Shown here piece after piece: positions 48,641-59,189 of a stretch of DNA of 64,000 bases; position 1 is the first letter of the stretch, and every line of letters starts with the position of its first letter. The translations under genes and the position numbers were made by a program. The stretch spans positions 1 to 64,000 of the forward strand of contig JAOTON010001928.1 in the NCBI GenBank assembly GCA_034440635.1, written 5' to 3'. The stretch is from Lepas anatifera. Its lineage: Eukaryota; Arthropoda; Thecostraca; Lepadidae. Under the pieces are notes generated by a model. That model did no database searches, was not told where the DNA came from, and saw only the letters and a list, made by a program, of their open reading frames with translations.

Positions 48641-49473
48641 TCAGGCTACACCACGATTGTGAAAAACGTCAATGTGTTTCCTAGGGCTTCGAAACTTAAA
48701 CTTGTTGTATTTCCATGCCTGGCTCGCCCTTTTGCGCGATTTCTTTTACGATTATTTTGCGTGATTTCATCGCATTGTGTTTGTTCTGCCTGTTTAATGA
48801 GTAATGAATGGGAAATTCCGGGATACATTACACAAAAAGGAAAACGATCGGTTTCGAATGCTCAGAAAACGGGCACACAAACTGAACTTTGTTCCCCTGC
48901 TCCTCTGTCTATTCCCCCACCTACACGTTCGTATGTACCAAAGTCTTAGCAAGCATGGTGCGTAATTCGTGCTCCAAAACAGGTGTTGTCTGGGCACGAG
49001 GAAGTCAGTGCCGTGGTTCAATGCCAAACTGGTATTCCCAAATATGTTTTAAATAATTTTATGCGATTCTGCAGAATTGCGTTGCAAAACTGTCGGCTGA
49101 AATTGGTTGATAACTCCTCGTATGCATTGGTCAACCCGCTCTATTCTTACGTACAAAGTCCTGATGATATTTGCCACAATACTGACACAACTGAGTAAAT
49201 TCTGTTTTTTTAATAAATAACTAGAAAGAGATACACACATACACAGGGACTGTACAAGATTCAAACTTGATGTTCGCCGGAAGTTTATCTGTCGAGGCGT
49301 CTCAGGAGACGTTGGATAAGGCTGTCCATCACTGCATAATGGAAGCCCTACTGCCGGGGCCGGTAACCCACCAGAACGCGCTGGTAACGCAAGGGCCGGC
49401 TAGCAGCCCGCACCTCGACATCATCGTCGTCCTCGACGTCTTCGACCTCAGCGCGAACCAGCTGTCGGGGGGC
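48641..49473. other. 3' flank of the cuticle gene, no gene recognised
   Basis: AT-balanced low-copy sequence. From about 49,267 it becomes GC-rich as the 3' UTR of the minus-strand cuticle gene. A GATAAA variant on the minus strand (plus-strand TTTATC, 49,284-49,289) is the only nearby poly(A)-signal-like hexamer noticed on that strand. Confidence 0.4.
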
Positions 49474-49884
49474 CTAGTACTGGTACTGGACCTCGGCACG
49501 TGCGGCCGCCGACGCGTCGGTGGGCGGCACCGACGGCGTGGGGTACTCGGTCGGCACCGGCGTCGGCAGAGCGTCGCTCTCGGCGCGGAAGCCGTGCTCG
49601 TCGGCGACGTACCTGACGACGACGTCCAGGCCCTCGGGTGAGATGAAGCTGTAGGAGCCGGCGACGGCGCCGTCGGAGCCCTGCTCCTGCCGCGAGATGT
49701 CGTCGTCAGAGAGGAAGCGGAAGCTGTAGCTGCCGTCGTCGGCGGAGCTCTGGTGGGAAGACTCGGTAACACGAGCCAGGCCGGAGGTGGACCTGACGGC
49801 TGCGACAGGGGCCGGGGCGGCGTAGGACCGCGACGGAGCGGCGGCGCAGGAGGCCACGGCAAGGGCGAGCACCAACAACTGCAT
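49474..49884 (-). CDS. RR-1 type chitin-binding cuticle protein, 136 aa
   Basis: A secreted structural protein expected to bind chitin fibres in the exoskeleton. Residues 1-16 (MQLLVLALAVASCAAA) form a signal peptide. An AAPAP segment follows, typical of cuticle proteins. The extended Rebers-Riddiford domain lies at about 50-108: DGSYSFRFLSDDDISRQEQG, then GSYSFISPEG, VVVRYVADEHGF and ALPTP. This matches the RR-1 (soft cuticle) pattern of pancrustaceans. The tail is Pro/Thr/Ala-rich and ends in QYQY. ATG 49,884 is chosen because it begins the signal peptide and lies about 70 bases after a TATA/initiator pair; the upstream in-frame ATG at 49,965 would precede the transcription start. The gene is GC-rich against its flanks and has no intron, whereas many arthropod cuticle genes have one inside the signal-peptide codons. 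It looks intact. Expression and species are not known from the sequence. Confidence 0.93.
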   Translation of the reverse strand: MQLLVLALAVASCAAAPSRSYAAPAPVAAVRSTSGLARVTESSHQSSADDGSYSFRFLSDDDISRQEQGSDGAVAGSYSFISPEGLDVVVRYVADEHGFRAESDALPTPVPTEYPTPSVPPTDASAAARAEVQYQY

Positions 49885-49949
49885 GGTGTGGCTGGAAGGC
49901 GGTGTGGAGTGGAAAAGATGCTGCTGGCTTGACAGCTGGAGATGATTGG

Positions 49950-49980
49950 TGACTGAGGACGGCACGGCTGGGGTTTTATA
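49950..49980 (-). promoter_or_regulatory. Core promoter of the cuticle gene: TATA box and initiator
   Basis: On the minus strand TATAAAA (49,980-49,974) is followed 26 bases later by TCAGTCA (49,956-49,950), matching the arthropod initiator TCAGT with A+1 at 49,954. This predicts a 5' UTR of about 70 bases before ATG 49,884. The spacing is slightly shorter than the usual 28-33. Confidence 0.78.
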
Positions 49981-49989
49981 GTGGGTTCA

Positions 49990-50570
49990 GAGGTGGCCAG
50001 TACTGGGCCGGTGTCGACTGGTGTCCCATCCACACACCCGTCCCGGCAGATGCTCTGATTTAATTTCGATAAGGTAGGGAGATCAGTGTCAGCTGCTGCT
50101 GTCTTATCTAGAGGACGGCTTTTCAGTTGGTTTGGGGCTAGCTGTTTGTTCTGTTTTTTCAATTCAGTAGATTCTCGAAAGTTTTTGGCGTGAAATTTTT
50201 ATTGGTGATTGAATCACAATCTGCTCAATTTGGTCATGAGAGACTTTACTCCCTTGATTCAATAACCTTGGTATTCTCTCCTGTCTAAATGAGGACGACT
50301 CACCGTTCCATATATTGTCAGGGTCATTGTCAGAATTCCTGTTTGGACCAGCCGTGAAGGCATGCCTGAGCAATTCCACATGTTGAGCAAGCCGGCGTGA
50401 TCATCTCTGACTTCGATGTGATATTGTTTCAGGAGCAACCTCAAAGACTAAAATACTTTATCTGGAGTCGTCCACAATGATAATAACAACGTTTTGGCTC
50501 TTATGACTCCACGTCGCTTAGCTCGCAAATCGTGGCGTAGTTGAGAGACACATACGATACATTAGTACAT
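49990..50570. repeat. Cuticle-gene upstream region, gene-bearing copy of a duplication
   Basis: Counterpart of 42,684-43,240. Conservation of this stretch in both copies could reflect regulatory content or just common age. Similarity decays beyond about 50,570. Confidence 0.82.
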
Positions 50571-51836
50571 CGTCGCGTAGAAACTACGTACTTACTTTAA
50601 TACTTTTTATAAGGCGTTTTGTGCATGACGCCCTTGCCCGCCTTTAAAGCAGTGTCTGAGATTATTTTTAGATTCTGGGTGAGGGTGAGTTACGTTAGTC
50701 TAGCAAAGTAATGGGGGTTATTTTAAATAATGAGTGCAAGATGTTTTCAACTTGCAAATGGATGGTCGTGGCAACTACACAAAAAGCCGAGTCGAGGGAG
50801 TTCATTTATAGTTTTGAACTCGCAGAGTGCAAGAGGACGACTGCCACTGCCAAGGCTGAAGACGTTGAAATTTAGAATTTATGTTTGGTGCAAGTTACTG
50901 GGTGTCCGCTTTGCCTACGTTACTCGATTTCCTCCGTTCAAGCAATGATTTCCGGTACTTAAGAAAGTGCCGCCGAGCCCCTGGCCAGGGTGACGTGGCT
51001 TTACCCTGCAACCCGGTGGTGAGATTACAGCTCCCCTCTTTGGCTTTGCAGCCGCCGCACAGAGGAAAAGAGAAGTGTAAGAGAACAGTTAGATTGTTAA
51101 TAAGAGTTGTGAGAGTGGTTAGTTAAGAGCTGCAGTGATAGGTTTCAGTACGGTTGAGAAATATGGACCCTTCTTTAGCCTACGTTGGTCTCAATTTTAG
51201 GCCTATCATGTCCTAGTTTTAACTTATTGTAAACTGTAGTAACCTAGTTTTAAGCACCTAGTAATTTATTTTTCAGGGTATCGGAAAATCAGCAAAATGT
51301 TTTTTTAGGATTTATCTGCATTTGGGATAGCTAAAATCTGCATAATCCTGCAACCACATAAAGATTTGAAGCAGATTCTTCACAAACAACACGCATATAT
51401 CGAAACATAGGGCCCGTACGTCCAGCGTCGGGGTGCCACGGTCGCAGCAGAGCGCCGTGGTGTCAAATAAAACGTGCATGTTCCTGCAGCTAAATGTTTC
51501 CATTCCAGATAGCATTGGAGAATGAGTGGAGACCAAGATCAACGTAGGACCCCCTGGGGCGTTTATTTTCACTCTATGTTTATGAGGAAGTCATATTTTA
51601 TTTTCTACAGACCTGACATTAGTAAAAAAAGAAAAGAACAGATTTTCCCTTGAGACAGTACAAAGTGCGTTCCTTGGCATCAGATGCCTGGTATAGGCTT
51701 CGCGCTGTTAGCTGCGGTTTGTGAATGTTTCCAATTTCACCCTTCACTACCTACTATTTTATCAGTCTTTTGGAGTATGGTATATGGCAGATCTGGCGAA
51801 ACATTCGGTCTTCACCCAAAACCTATGTTCACGGCG
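50571..51836. other. No gene recognised
   Basis: Low-copy DNA without a convincing open frame, inserted in or diverged from the right copy of the duplication. No terminal repeats were identified. Confidence 0.4.
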
Positions 51837-53220
51837 GTATTTATTTATTTCAACATCCTCCAAGACCTTGACAGGTTTCTCCACTCCATGAGGGCTATTT
51901 CGAAACCGTCATCACAAAACAACAGTCACAGTACAGCATGACACGGTATAACACATAAGTATAACAATTAAGAATGTAAGCATAATTTCAACTGTGTTGC
52001 GCGCCTAACCGGAATTTATTATGACTTGCCTAATGCGAGATTTGAACACATTGGTACTGACAATATTAAGATCATTGGGTACAACGTGCTGGTTGAATTT
52101 TGCAGATGCTCTATATATGAACTGACGTTTTCCATGCTTGTTATTCGGGCGATAGAGTGACAGATGCAATGATTGCCGGGTTTCACGGGCTGTAGTTTCG
52201 TGGTTGAATGATATGTTGTTTCTTATAGATGAGGGGGTTTTGTTCGTGATGATTTTATGCAGTAAGCATACTTCGAAATAGGTTAACAACTGGGGAATCG
52301 TCAGCCATTCTAATTGTCGAAGCACATCGGAGATATGGTCATATTTTCTACGCCCAGATATCACTCTTGCTGCAAAGTTTAACACCTTCTGTAGTTCAGA
52401 AAGCACACAAGGGTTTGCGCTGCCATACACTTGAACACAGTATCTTATGTGTGACATGACGAGTGAGTCGATCAGACGAGGCAATGCCGAAAGGGCATGT
52501 TTTGCATGAAGCAGTCCTAGCAGCATTCCCAAGCATCGATCAGTTATATTTTTGACATGATATTTCCACGAGAGGTTACTATCCATTATAACGCCTAGGT
52601 TTTTAACCTTATCGGTACATTTGAGAGTTTCGCCCATGAATCTGATACTTGGGGACTGGGATATACTTGCGATTTGTCTGCGATCCCCGCAGAGTAAAAG
52701 CTCAGTTTTGTCGACATTAATCATCAATCCATGCTGTTGGAACCAAGTGTACATTGTGTTTAGTATACTTTCCAAACAATTTTGCATAGTTGTTATTCTG
52801 TTTCGGGGTCCAGTGATGGCCACCTGTGTGTCGTCTGCATAGCGAACGACTGTGACCCGGAACCCATCAAGTTCAGATGGAATGTGACATGCGAGGTCAT
52901 TACTAATAATGTTAAACAACAGTGGGCCTAGACAAGTACCCTATAGTTATGTTACCCTATGTGCCCTCCTGTGTACCCTATGTGCCTATAGTTATTGGAA
53001 GGGGTTTAGATATTTTCTCGCCTATTCTAACTCTCTGAGTATGTCCACTGAGATAGCTCCTGAACCATCCCGTCGAAATTTGTAAAAGATTGAGTTTAGT
53101 TAACAGCGCCTCATGGTCTATAACATCAAAACAGTGACTGAGATCAATCAACGTTAAAAGAGTTATTTCTGATCGGTCCATGCCTTTTAAAATTTCATCA
53201 GTTACTGTCATTATGTCATT
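51837..53220 (-). mobile_element. 5'-truncated CR1/L2-like non-LTR retrotransposon
   Basis: Minus-strand element. Its 3' end is an AAATAAATAAATA tail (plus-strand 51,837-51,851) preceded by a short 3' UTR (CGAAATAGCCCTCATGGAGT). The reverse transcriptase starts abruptly near 53,211, so the 5' part, including the endonuclease, is missing. No target duplication was found. Confidence 0.8.
52005..53211 (-). pseudogene. Reverse transcriptase fragment (CR1/L2-like ORF2 C-terminal half)
   Basis: The upstream block (53,211-52,978) has the catalytic LLTLIDLSHCFDVIDHEALL motif and then SYLSGHTQRVRIG. The downstream block (52,919-52,005) has FNIISND, the YADD catalytic box (VRYADDTQV), the thumb motif KNLGVIMDSNLSWKYHV and a C-terminal region ending in VIINSG. 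There is no RNase H after it, in line with CR1/L2-type elements. Between the blocks the expected GVPQGTCLGPLLF junction is broken: GTCLGPLLF remains, but about 60 bases hold a direct repeat (ATAACTATAGG) around inserted sequence with repeated cacatagggta. The copy is dead. Confidence 0.88.
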
Positions 53221-54347
53221 TTCATGCTACCTGCGACATTATGGCACAAAATAAATGCCAGACTAGAAAAATATGGACAATTATCTCTCGTTTCAGTCAT
53301 ATTTTGGGGAAATTGAAGAAAATGACCGAAAATACACACGCTCAGACACATACACATACCCACTCACATACACACGCTCGGGTCCGCGGCCGTGCCCTCC
53401 TGGGCGTAACTGTTTAAGAGGCCTCACGCTGAACGGGCGGTCACGGACGCGGCCCCCTCCACTAACTAAATGGCACGTCACCTTGCCCAATCCTATAACA
53501 TACGGCTTGTTTTCTGTTGTCAGCGGCCGTACGCGTGCTCGGGTCCTGTCCCGGGGGTGCTCTGACGCACTGCTCTCTGCTGGCTGGGTGTGCGGCGCAG
53601 TCTCGTGGTTGGGGGTCTCAGATTGTGCCCGCTGGATGGCGACTTACGAGCCCATCATCCCGCCTGCGGGTGTGTTTGTGTGCGTTGCTGGTATTGTATA
53701 TCGCAATATTAATAACACTGGTCAACAGATAAAATGGATCCGGCACGTGAACACCTGTTTCTGCCTATTCCGATACCGCTGATTTCAAATTTAGTAACCG
53801 TTTTTTGCCATCGGACCTGGTTTCTTCTCCAGAGCATACCTGTTGTATAACCCCTACCTTTTCCACACACTGTCATCAGCCTAGCCTTTTGTGGAAAATA
53901 TAGATCAAGGATGTCGAAAATCCGGATTATCTGCACCCAGACAATGCAGCTGATCAATATACATGTGAATTTGCAATGAAAGACTACCTCGCATTCAAGT
54001 GCATGAACATTGTACATTGAACAAAGTTTGCGCTCGGTCGCACAAGCTCGCCGGTATTGTAGACCGAGAGGTGACGTCGCAACATTATATGAGGAGGATT
54101 TTTTGTCAGAGTCACCTCCCTTGAAGGTCGAGTTTAAGTAAAAAGTCACAGGTCAAGGTCATACCACCATTTCAAGGTCATTGACCCTAGTGCCTTTGGT
54201 CGGATGATGCCGCCTTATATGACGTATATCGTGCTATGCCGTCATACGCTAGGTCACTAAATCTTGAGCTCAAAGTAACAGGTTCAAGACAAATGTCATG
54301 GGTCAAGGTCAAACCTTATTTTCCGCCCGACGGTTGCCATAGTGCTA
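53221..54347. other. No gene recognised; GC-rich patch and TCAAGGTCA motifs
   Basis: Positions 53,380-53,680 are GC-rich with a 169-codon frame that has no recognisable domain. It could be the leader of another retroelement. TCAAGGTCA occurs at 54,153, 54,172 and 54,303, matching the FTZ-F1/ERR nuclear receptor half-site. Confidence 0.4.
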
Positions 54348-54355
54348 GTTGCAGT

Positions 54356-54540
54356 CAGGGATGCGGAGCCGGAGCCGGAGCCGGTCGGAGCCAACCATTC
54401 TGCCCGGAGCCGGAGCCGGAGCCGGTCGGAGCCGACCATTCTGCCCGGAGCCGGAGCCGGAGCCGCCGAAACACTTGATCGGAGCCGGAGCCGGAGCCGG
54501 AGCCGTCAGAAAGGGTCCGGCTCCGGCTCCCAAAGAGCTC
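54356..54540 (+). repeat. GCCGGA hexamer repeats, left subterminal region of the hAT element
   Basis: Runs of GGAGCCGGAGCCGGAGCCGG interrupted twice by tcggagccgaccattctgcc-like text. The mirrored set is at 59,190-59,319. Frames through it encode Gly/Ser/Arg or Pro/Ala repeats and are not genes. Confidence 0.9.
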
Positions 54541-55149
54541 TAAAATTACCAAAAATCAAACGTGAAATGGTCATACTTTACCTCGTGAGATGCCGCATGG
54601 AAACACATTTATTCACCTGAAATATTACATTTTCTCAATATGTTATATATATCGAGATTCGTGAAATATTGCAACTAAGGTGTTCCGTAGACGGTCTCAC
54701 TCTCGGGTAGGGGATGTGCTCCGGCTATTTAGCATGGGCAGAAATTAGCAACAAATGAAAACATTGGCGGACACTGGCGGATCCATAGGGGGAGGGCAAA
54801 AAAGGCATTTGCCCCCAAACGCCCAATTTTTGGCGATTTTTGCCGATTTTCTTAAAAAAACATGTTTTTCACGATTTACCCCATACCGTCGGCCTCCATC
54901 CATCCCTGTTGGCAGACGCAGGGGGAAGGTCATTTCGGCCATGGCCCCCTCCAAAGCCCTGGAAGGGGGGCAGACTATCTTTTGGCCCCCAAAAGCCGAA
55001 TATTTTTTTTTAATGTGTTTACACTAGGTCTGTCGAGCAATAAAATCTTTGCTCCCACCCCCTCCCCCCAGGAGAGCTATCATGTACTCGGAGAAGTAGT
55101 TTATACTAGGTCTGTCGAGAACCGAGGGCAAAAGGCGCAGAAAACAGCA

Positions 55150-55412
55150 TCCTCGTCACTCGATGCGGCACTAGCCGACTTCAAAAACCTGGGTCGCCTA
55201 AAGGGGGCGACCGTATGGGACATCTAGATAGATATCCAGCCATCATCCAGCGGGCTAGCCTGGTAATGGCCGCGCTACCAGTTACTCAGGTGTCCGTGAA
55301 GAGGTTGTTCTCTGCGATGAGGCTACTGCTTACTGATCTCAGGTCCAGACTAAGAGCTGACATATTGGAGGCAATGTTGCTGCTCCGCTCCAACCGCGAT
55401 TGGGTGGTGTAG
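55150..55412 (+). pseudogene. hAT transposase C-terminal dimerisation domain (relic)
   Basis: The frame ending at 55,227 carries LDAALADFKNLGRLKG. After a shift near 55,220-55,235 the text continues YPAIIQRASLVMAALPVTQV, then SVKRLFSAMRLLLTDLRSRL and EAMLLLRSNRDW to a stop at 55,412. This is the conserved hAT C-terminal (dimerisation) signature, where RLFS and the LR.N.. end are diagnostic. A pyrimidine-rich AG (ctccccccag, about 55,070) could be an old acceptor site. The zinc finger and RNase-H-like catalytic core are missing. Confidence 0.85.
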
Positions 55413-55599
55413 TGAGCGAACCAGCTGCTGGGCCCTGGGCAGTAGGGTGGTTGGTCTCGATTTTTCTCGAAAAGGAATTATGCCATCAGCCTATCTGATG
55501 TGTTTTTTATGTTGAACACTGTTAGCTCAGCGATATTTTTATTTGCGGGCCGTCCAAGCTTTACTTGATCGTTGTATCTTTGATTTTTATGTGGGTTTG

Positions 55600-57245
55600 C
55601 GGGCATGTCTGACCCATTAGGGTCGTAAAAAAACATATTTTTGCTGTTCAGACTTGAACCCACTTTTCCCATTATATATTCGATTATGATTTCAATGAGC
55701 CACATTCCAAGCATTTACGACAACGGGAAAGATCGCCTCAAACCGTTTAAATATTCCATGTTTCAGGCGCGATAGGCCACCCGGCGTTGCAGTCTCCCCC
55801 TGTTAAATTGGCATGAAAGGGGTGCATAACCTACCAGTAAAGACAGCGTGGCATGTGCGTGCGTATAGGAGCGGTAGATGGGATTTAACATGCAGGCATT
55901 TACTTGTCAGATGTATTTGCAGCACAATACAAATACATGTTATTCCACAAAAGACCTGAAATTAAATGGTTCAGCACCCGAGTACTCTACATCCCGACAG
56001 AACAGACGAACCTTGACAACATTCGTTGACGGCCCTGACAACATTCGTTGGAGAACGTCATTGGGGCAGGTGCTTCTCCCTATTCTCCTGAGAACTATTT
56101 AACACGCGCATTGACGGGGGGCGGGTACCCTCCCCCTCGAGTTTTTCGGAGATATTAGAAAAACGGCGGCGCTACGCGCCGCCGTACTTGGCATACCTTT
56201 TCCCTCATCATTTTTACAACTTCTGTAAAAATTTTAAGGTTAGGTCATCTCAGGTCAGGTCACCAGTACAGGTCAAGTGACGTGACCTCAAAAAAGTTTA
56301 AGATAGCATACGTCAAAGCAGGGTGAACTTATCCGGTTGAAACTCATATAACATAATGGGCCTACCGAGTTCTCTAACAAATATTCCGATATTTTTTATA
56401 TCGATGACCTAAGGTCTGGTACGAGGCATGACCTCTCCATTGGAAATACATGGGAAAAGTGGTTTTTACTGAATAACTCAGTAACCGATGGTGATAGAGC
56501 GTTTATTTTAGCTGCATTAGACTCGCCTTGGCTTTCCAGTTCTAGTGATATGCGTTTTATATAATTTGACCCTGACCTGACCGCAGGTCAGGTCAAATCC
56601 TTGATTTGACCTAGCAAGGTCAAGTTATATATCATTCAATTCAGCTTGCTGCGAGGATTCATATGGTTTAAGTCGTTTTGCTCTATCTTTACTTGTTCAG
56701 ATTTAATGGCCGAAAAACTTAATTTATATGTTATCCCTATGACTGCATGTTTTGACCTCTCGTGACCTGAAATGTAGCCAGAAAAAATGGTTCAAATATT
56801 TTGGATGGAGAAGTGGATGGGCTACCCAACGCCGTTTACCATTTTTCGCTACCTACCGTGGTTCTCGAGATCTTAGGGAGGGGGCGGTACCCCCCCCTCG
56901 TAAAAGCGAAGGTGGCTCAGACCCCCGTCAATGCGCGTGTTAAGAGCTCTGATACTGCTAGAAGAAGACCCTGCTGCATATTTTTCCTTTGGATGGCTCA
57001 CAAAATCTTCCACCAGCTTCACACCACGTTCTATGGGACCGTTCACGACAGTAAGTTCTGGAATACCTTGAAACAGGGGAAGCTATACCAGTTTCCAGCT
57101 TCTCAACGGAGCAATTTCATGTCAGAATCTTTCAAATTCAGGCACTCGAATACCAGCCTGCTTTCAGGAATGACAAATTAGCAGAGGCTTGGTACCAAGC
57201 CGAGCTCTTCATCTGAAAGGTGGATGATTTTGCTGTTTAGGCCAG
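55600..57245 (+). repeat. Left internal inverted arm of the hAT element
   Basis: Without the nested element at 56,103-56,939, this arm (about 55,600-56,102 plus 56,940-57,245) is the diverged reverse complement of 58,130-58,970. Shared text includes agaacgtcattggggcaggt versus acctgccccaatgacgttct. Confidence 0.82.
56103..56939. mobile_element. Nested TTAA-target non-autonomous DNA transposon (837 bp)
   Basis: Flanked by TTAA (56,099-56,102 and 56,940-56,943) with a perfect 18-bp inverted terminus CACGCGCATTGACGGGGG. The equivalent place in the other arm (58,479-58,482, gctcttaaatag) has one TTAA and no insert. TTAA duplication fits piggyBac- or Kolobok-type elements. The interior has a 10-bp-stem hairpin at 56,163-56,185 (ACGGCGGCGC, tac, GCGCCGCCGT) and an AGGTCA-type inverted repeat at 56,573-56,595. 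No transposase. Confidence 0.9.
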
Positions 57246-58129
57246 GTACTGTGTCACTGCCTTTTTACCACCAGCATTGTGATTCTTATTTGCGAGGCAG
57301 ATTATAACTTTCTGGTCACAAATAACAGTTGCGTTTGCACTTTGACTTCAGCGCCTCTACACAATGCCGGAGTATTTTTATTGGAAAACCTATCAGGGAA
57401 GGTTCCTGGATCATCAGGCCCGGCCAGTGCTTTGGTTCTGGAAGACATGCCAGCTCTGTTTTTCCTTGAGAAGATAATCACGAATTGCGCAAGCTGGTTT
57501 ACGTGTGTCTGTCAGGAGAGGTTGTCTCCAACAAATGTCTGTTTAGAAGACCCGGAGCCCACCAGCAAGCCATATTCATGGAATATAGGACATTTATGGC
57601 ATGAAGTGCGTGCTACTACTAAGTCAGATTCCGTTCATCATTCCAGAAGACACTTAAAGACTGACTATTATATTTTTTGGTGTTTAACAACGCATCAACT
57701 GTTAAGGTCATAAGCTCATATAGCATCAGAGGTGAGAGGGAAAGAATTAGCTTGAGCTAGAGCAGGGCGCCAGATTCTGCCTCTGGGTGGCCTCGAACTC
57801 TCGACACCCAGCACATACAGAATGCCATTGGCTGAGCCGAGCGCAAGCGGTAACCGACCGAGCCACTCAGACCCCGGAAGGGTTGGCGGCTTTCCTTATA
57901 AGTGGTTCTAAACCATGTATCTGGGTTCCTCCGTCACGGATAGTCAGCTTTAGAACCTTCGATGAGCCTGAAAGCTATCCATAAAATGCAGTGCAGTGCT
58001 TTCATTAAATAATATAGAAATCACCCTGAATGTGCTGAAATCACTTTGCCATCAGCTGTGGTATCTGAGCACAGAAAGTTATATTCTGTCCCGCTGGTGA
58101 GAACCACCACCTTGGTTTAAGGAGCCAGT
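57246..58129. other. Central spacer between the hAT internal arms
   Basis: Unpaired centre of the inverted arms. It holds the SINE-like segment below and a 144-codon plus-strand frame (57,279-57,713) with no recognisable domain, which is not called. Confidence 0.5.
57775..57876 (-). mobile_element. tRNA-derived SINE head or tRNA pseudogene
   Basis: On the minus strand, GGGGTCTGAGTGGCTCGGTC starts a tRNA-like sequence with an A-box (GTGGCTCGGTCGGTTA, 57,867-57,851) and a B-box (GAGTTCGAGGCC, 57,800-57,789). A clean cloverleaf with acceptor-stem closure is not apparent, so it is read as a SINE promoter region or tRNA relic. Confidence 0.6.
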
Positions 58130-58970
58130 CGCCCAACAATTGGTCAAAACAGCAAACAATTCACATGTGACGAGGGCAAGCTTAAGTTTCCGATAGAGGC
58201 TATGAAGAGCTCGATGAATGCTCGGTGCTAAGCCTCAGCCAGCTTGTCACTCCTGACAGCTGGCTGGTATTCGATAGCCTGAATCTGAAATATTCTGACC
58301 ATAAATTGCTCCGTTAAGAAGCTGGTCACTGGTATAGGTTCTCCTGTTTCAAGGTATTCCAGAACTTAATGTGGTGAACGATCCCACAGAACGTGGTGTG
58401 ACGCTGCTGGAAGATTTCGTGAGCCATCTAAAGGGTAAAAATATGCAGCAGGGTTTTCTTCTAGAAGTATCAGAGCTCTTAAATAGTCCTCGGGAGAATA
58501 GGGAGAAGCACCTGCCCCAATGACGTTCTCCAACGAATGTTGTCAGAGAAAGGTTCGCCTCCGGAAGGCATTTCTGCTCTGTCGGGATTTAGAGTACTAG
58601 GGTGCTGAACCATTTAAATTCAGGTCTTTTGTGGAATAACATGTATTTGTATTGCGCTGCAAATACATCTCACAAGTAAATGCCTGCATTTTAAATCCCA
58701 TCTACCGCTATACGCACGCACACGCCACGCTGTCTTTATTGGTATGTTATGCATTCTTTTCATGCCAGTTTAACAAGGGGAGATTGCAACACCGGGCGGC
58801 GAATCGCTCCTGAACCATGAAATCTTTAACCGTTTTGAGGCGATCTTTCCCGCTGTCGTATATGCTTGGAATGTGGCTCATTGAAATCAGAATTGAATAT
58901 ATAATGGGAAAAGGTGGATTTGAGTCTGAAAAGTAGAATAATTGTTCTTTGAACGACCCTACTGACCCAT
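58130..58970 (-). repeat. Right internal inverted arm of the hAT element
   Basis: Diverged reverse complement of 55,600-56,102 plus 56,940-57,245. It preserves the pre-insertion TTAA at 58,479. Confidence 0.82.
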
Positions 58971-59189
58971 AATTTTGTTTTTCCATAACAGTGCAGTGCA
59001 GTTTGCTATACGAATACACTGCAGTGTAGGTTGGTCCAGTTTTGAGGTTCACTGGCCTTTGGCATCTGGTCAAGAGCGTTCGTTCATCCAGTCGCCATTT
59101 TGTCATTCGTAAAAATGCATAATCACTTTGTATCTGATGGACTTCCACGCCCTTGAGAACGTGTCGATCACATTTTGGATATAGGTACA

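Noticed and set aside
49885..49965. Longer cuticle protein starting at ATG 49,965
   Set aside because: This ATG lies upstream of the predicted transcription start (49,954), and the extra 27 residues precede a perfect signal peptide.
53273..53782. 169-codon plus-strand frame
   Set aside because: It begins in sequence next to the retroelement relic and crosses a GC-rich low-complexity stretch. No domain or start context supports it.
57279..57713. 144-codon plus-strand frame in the hAT centre
   Set aside because: No recognisable motif, and it lies inside a decayed transposon between inverted arms.
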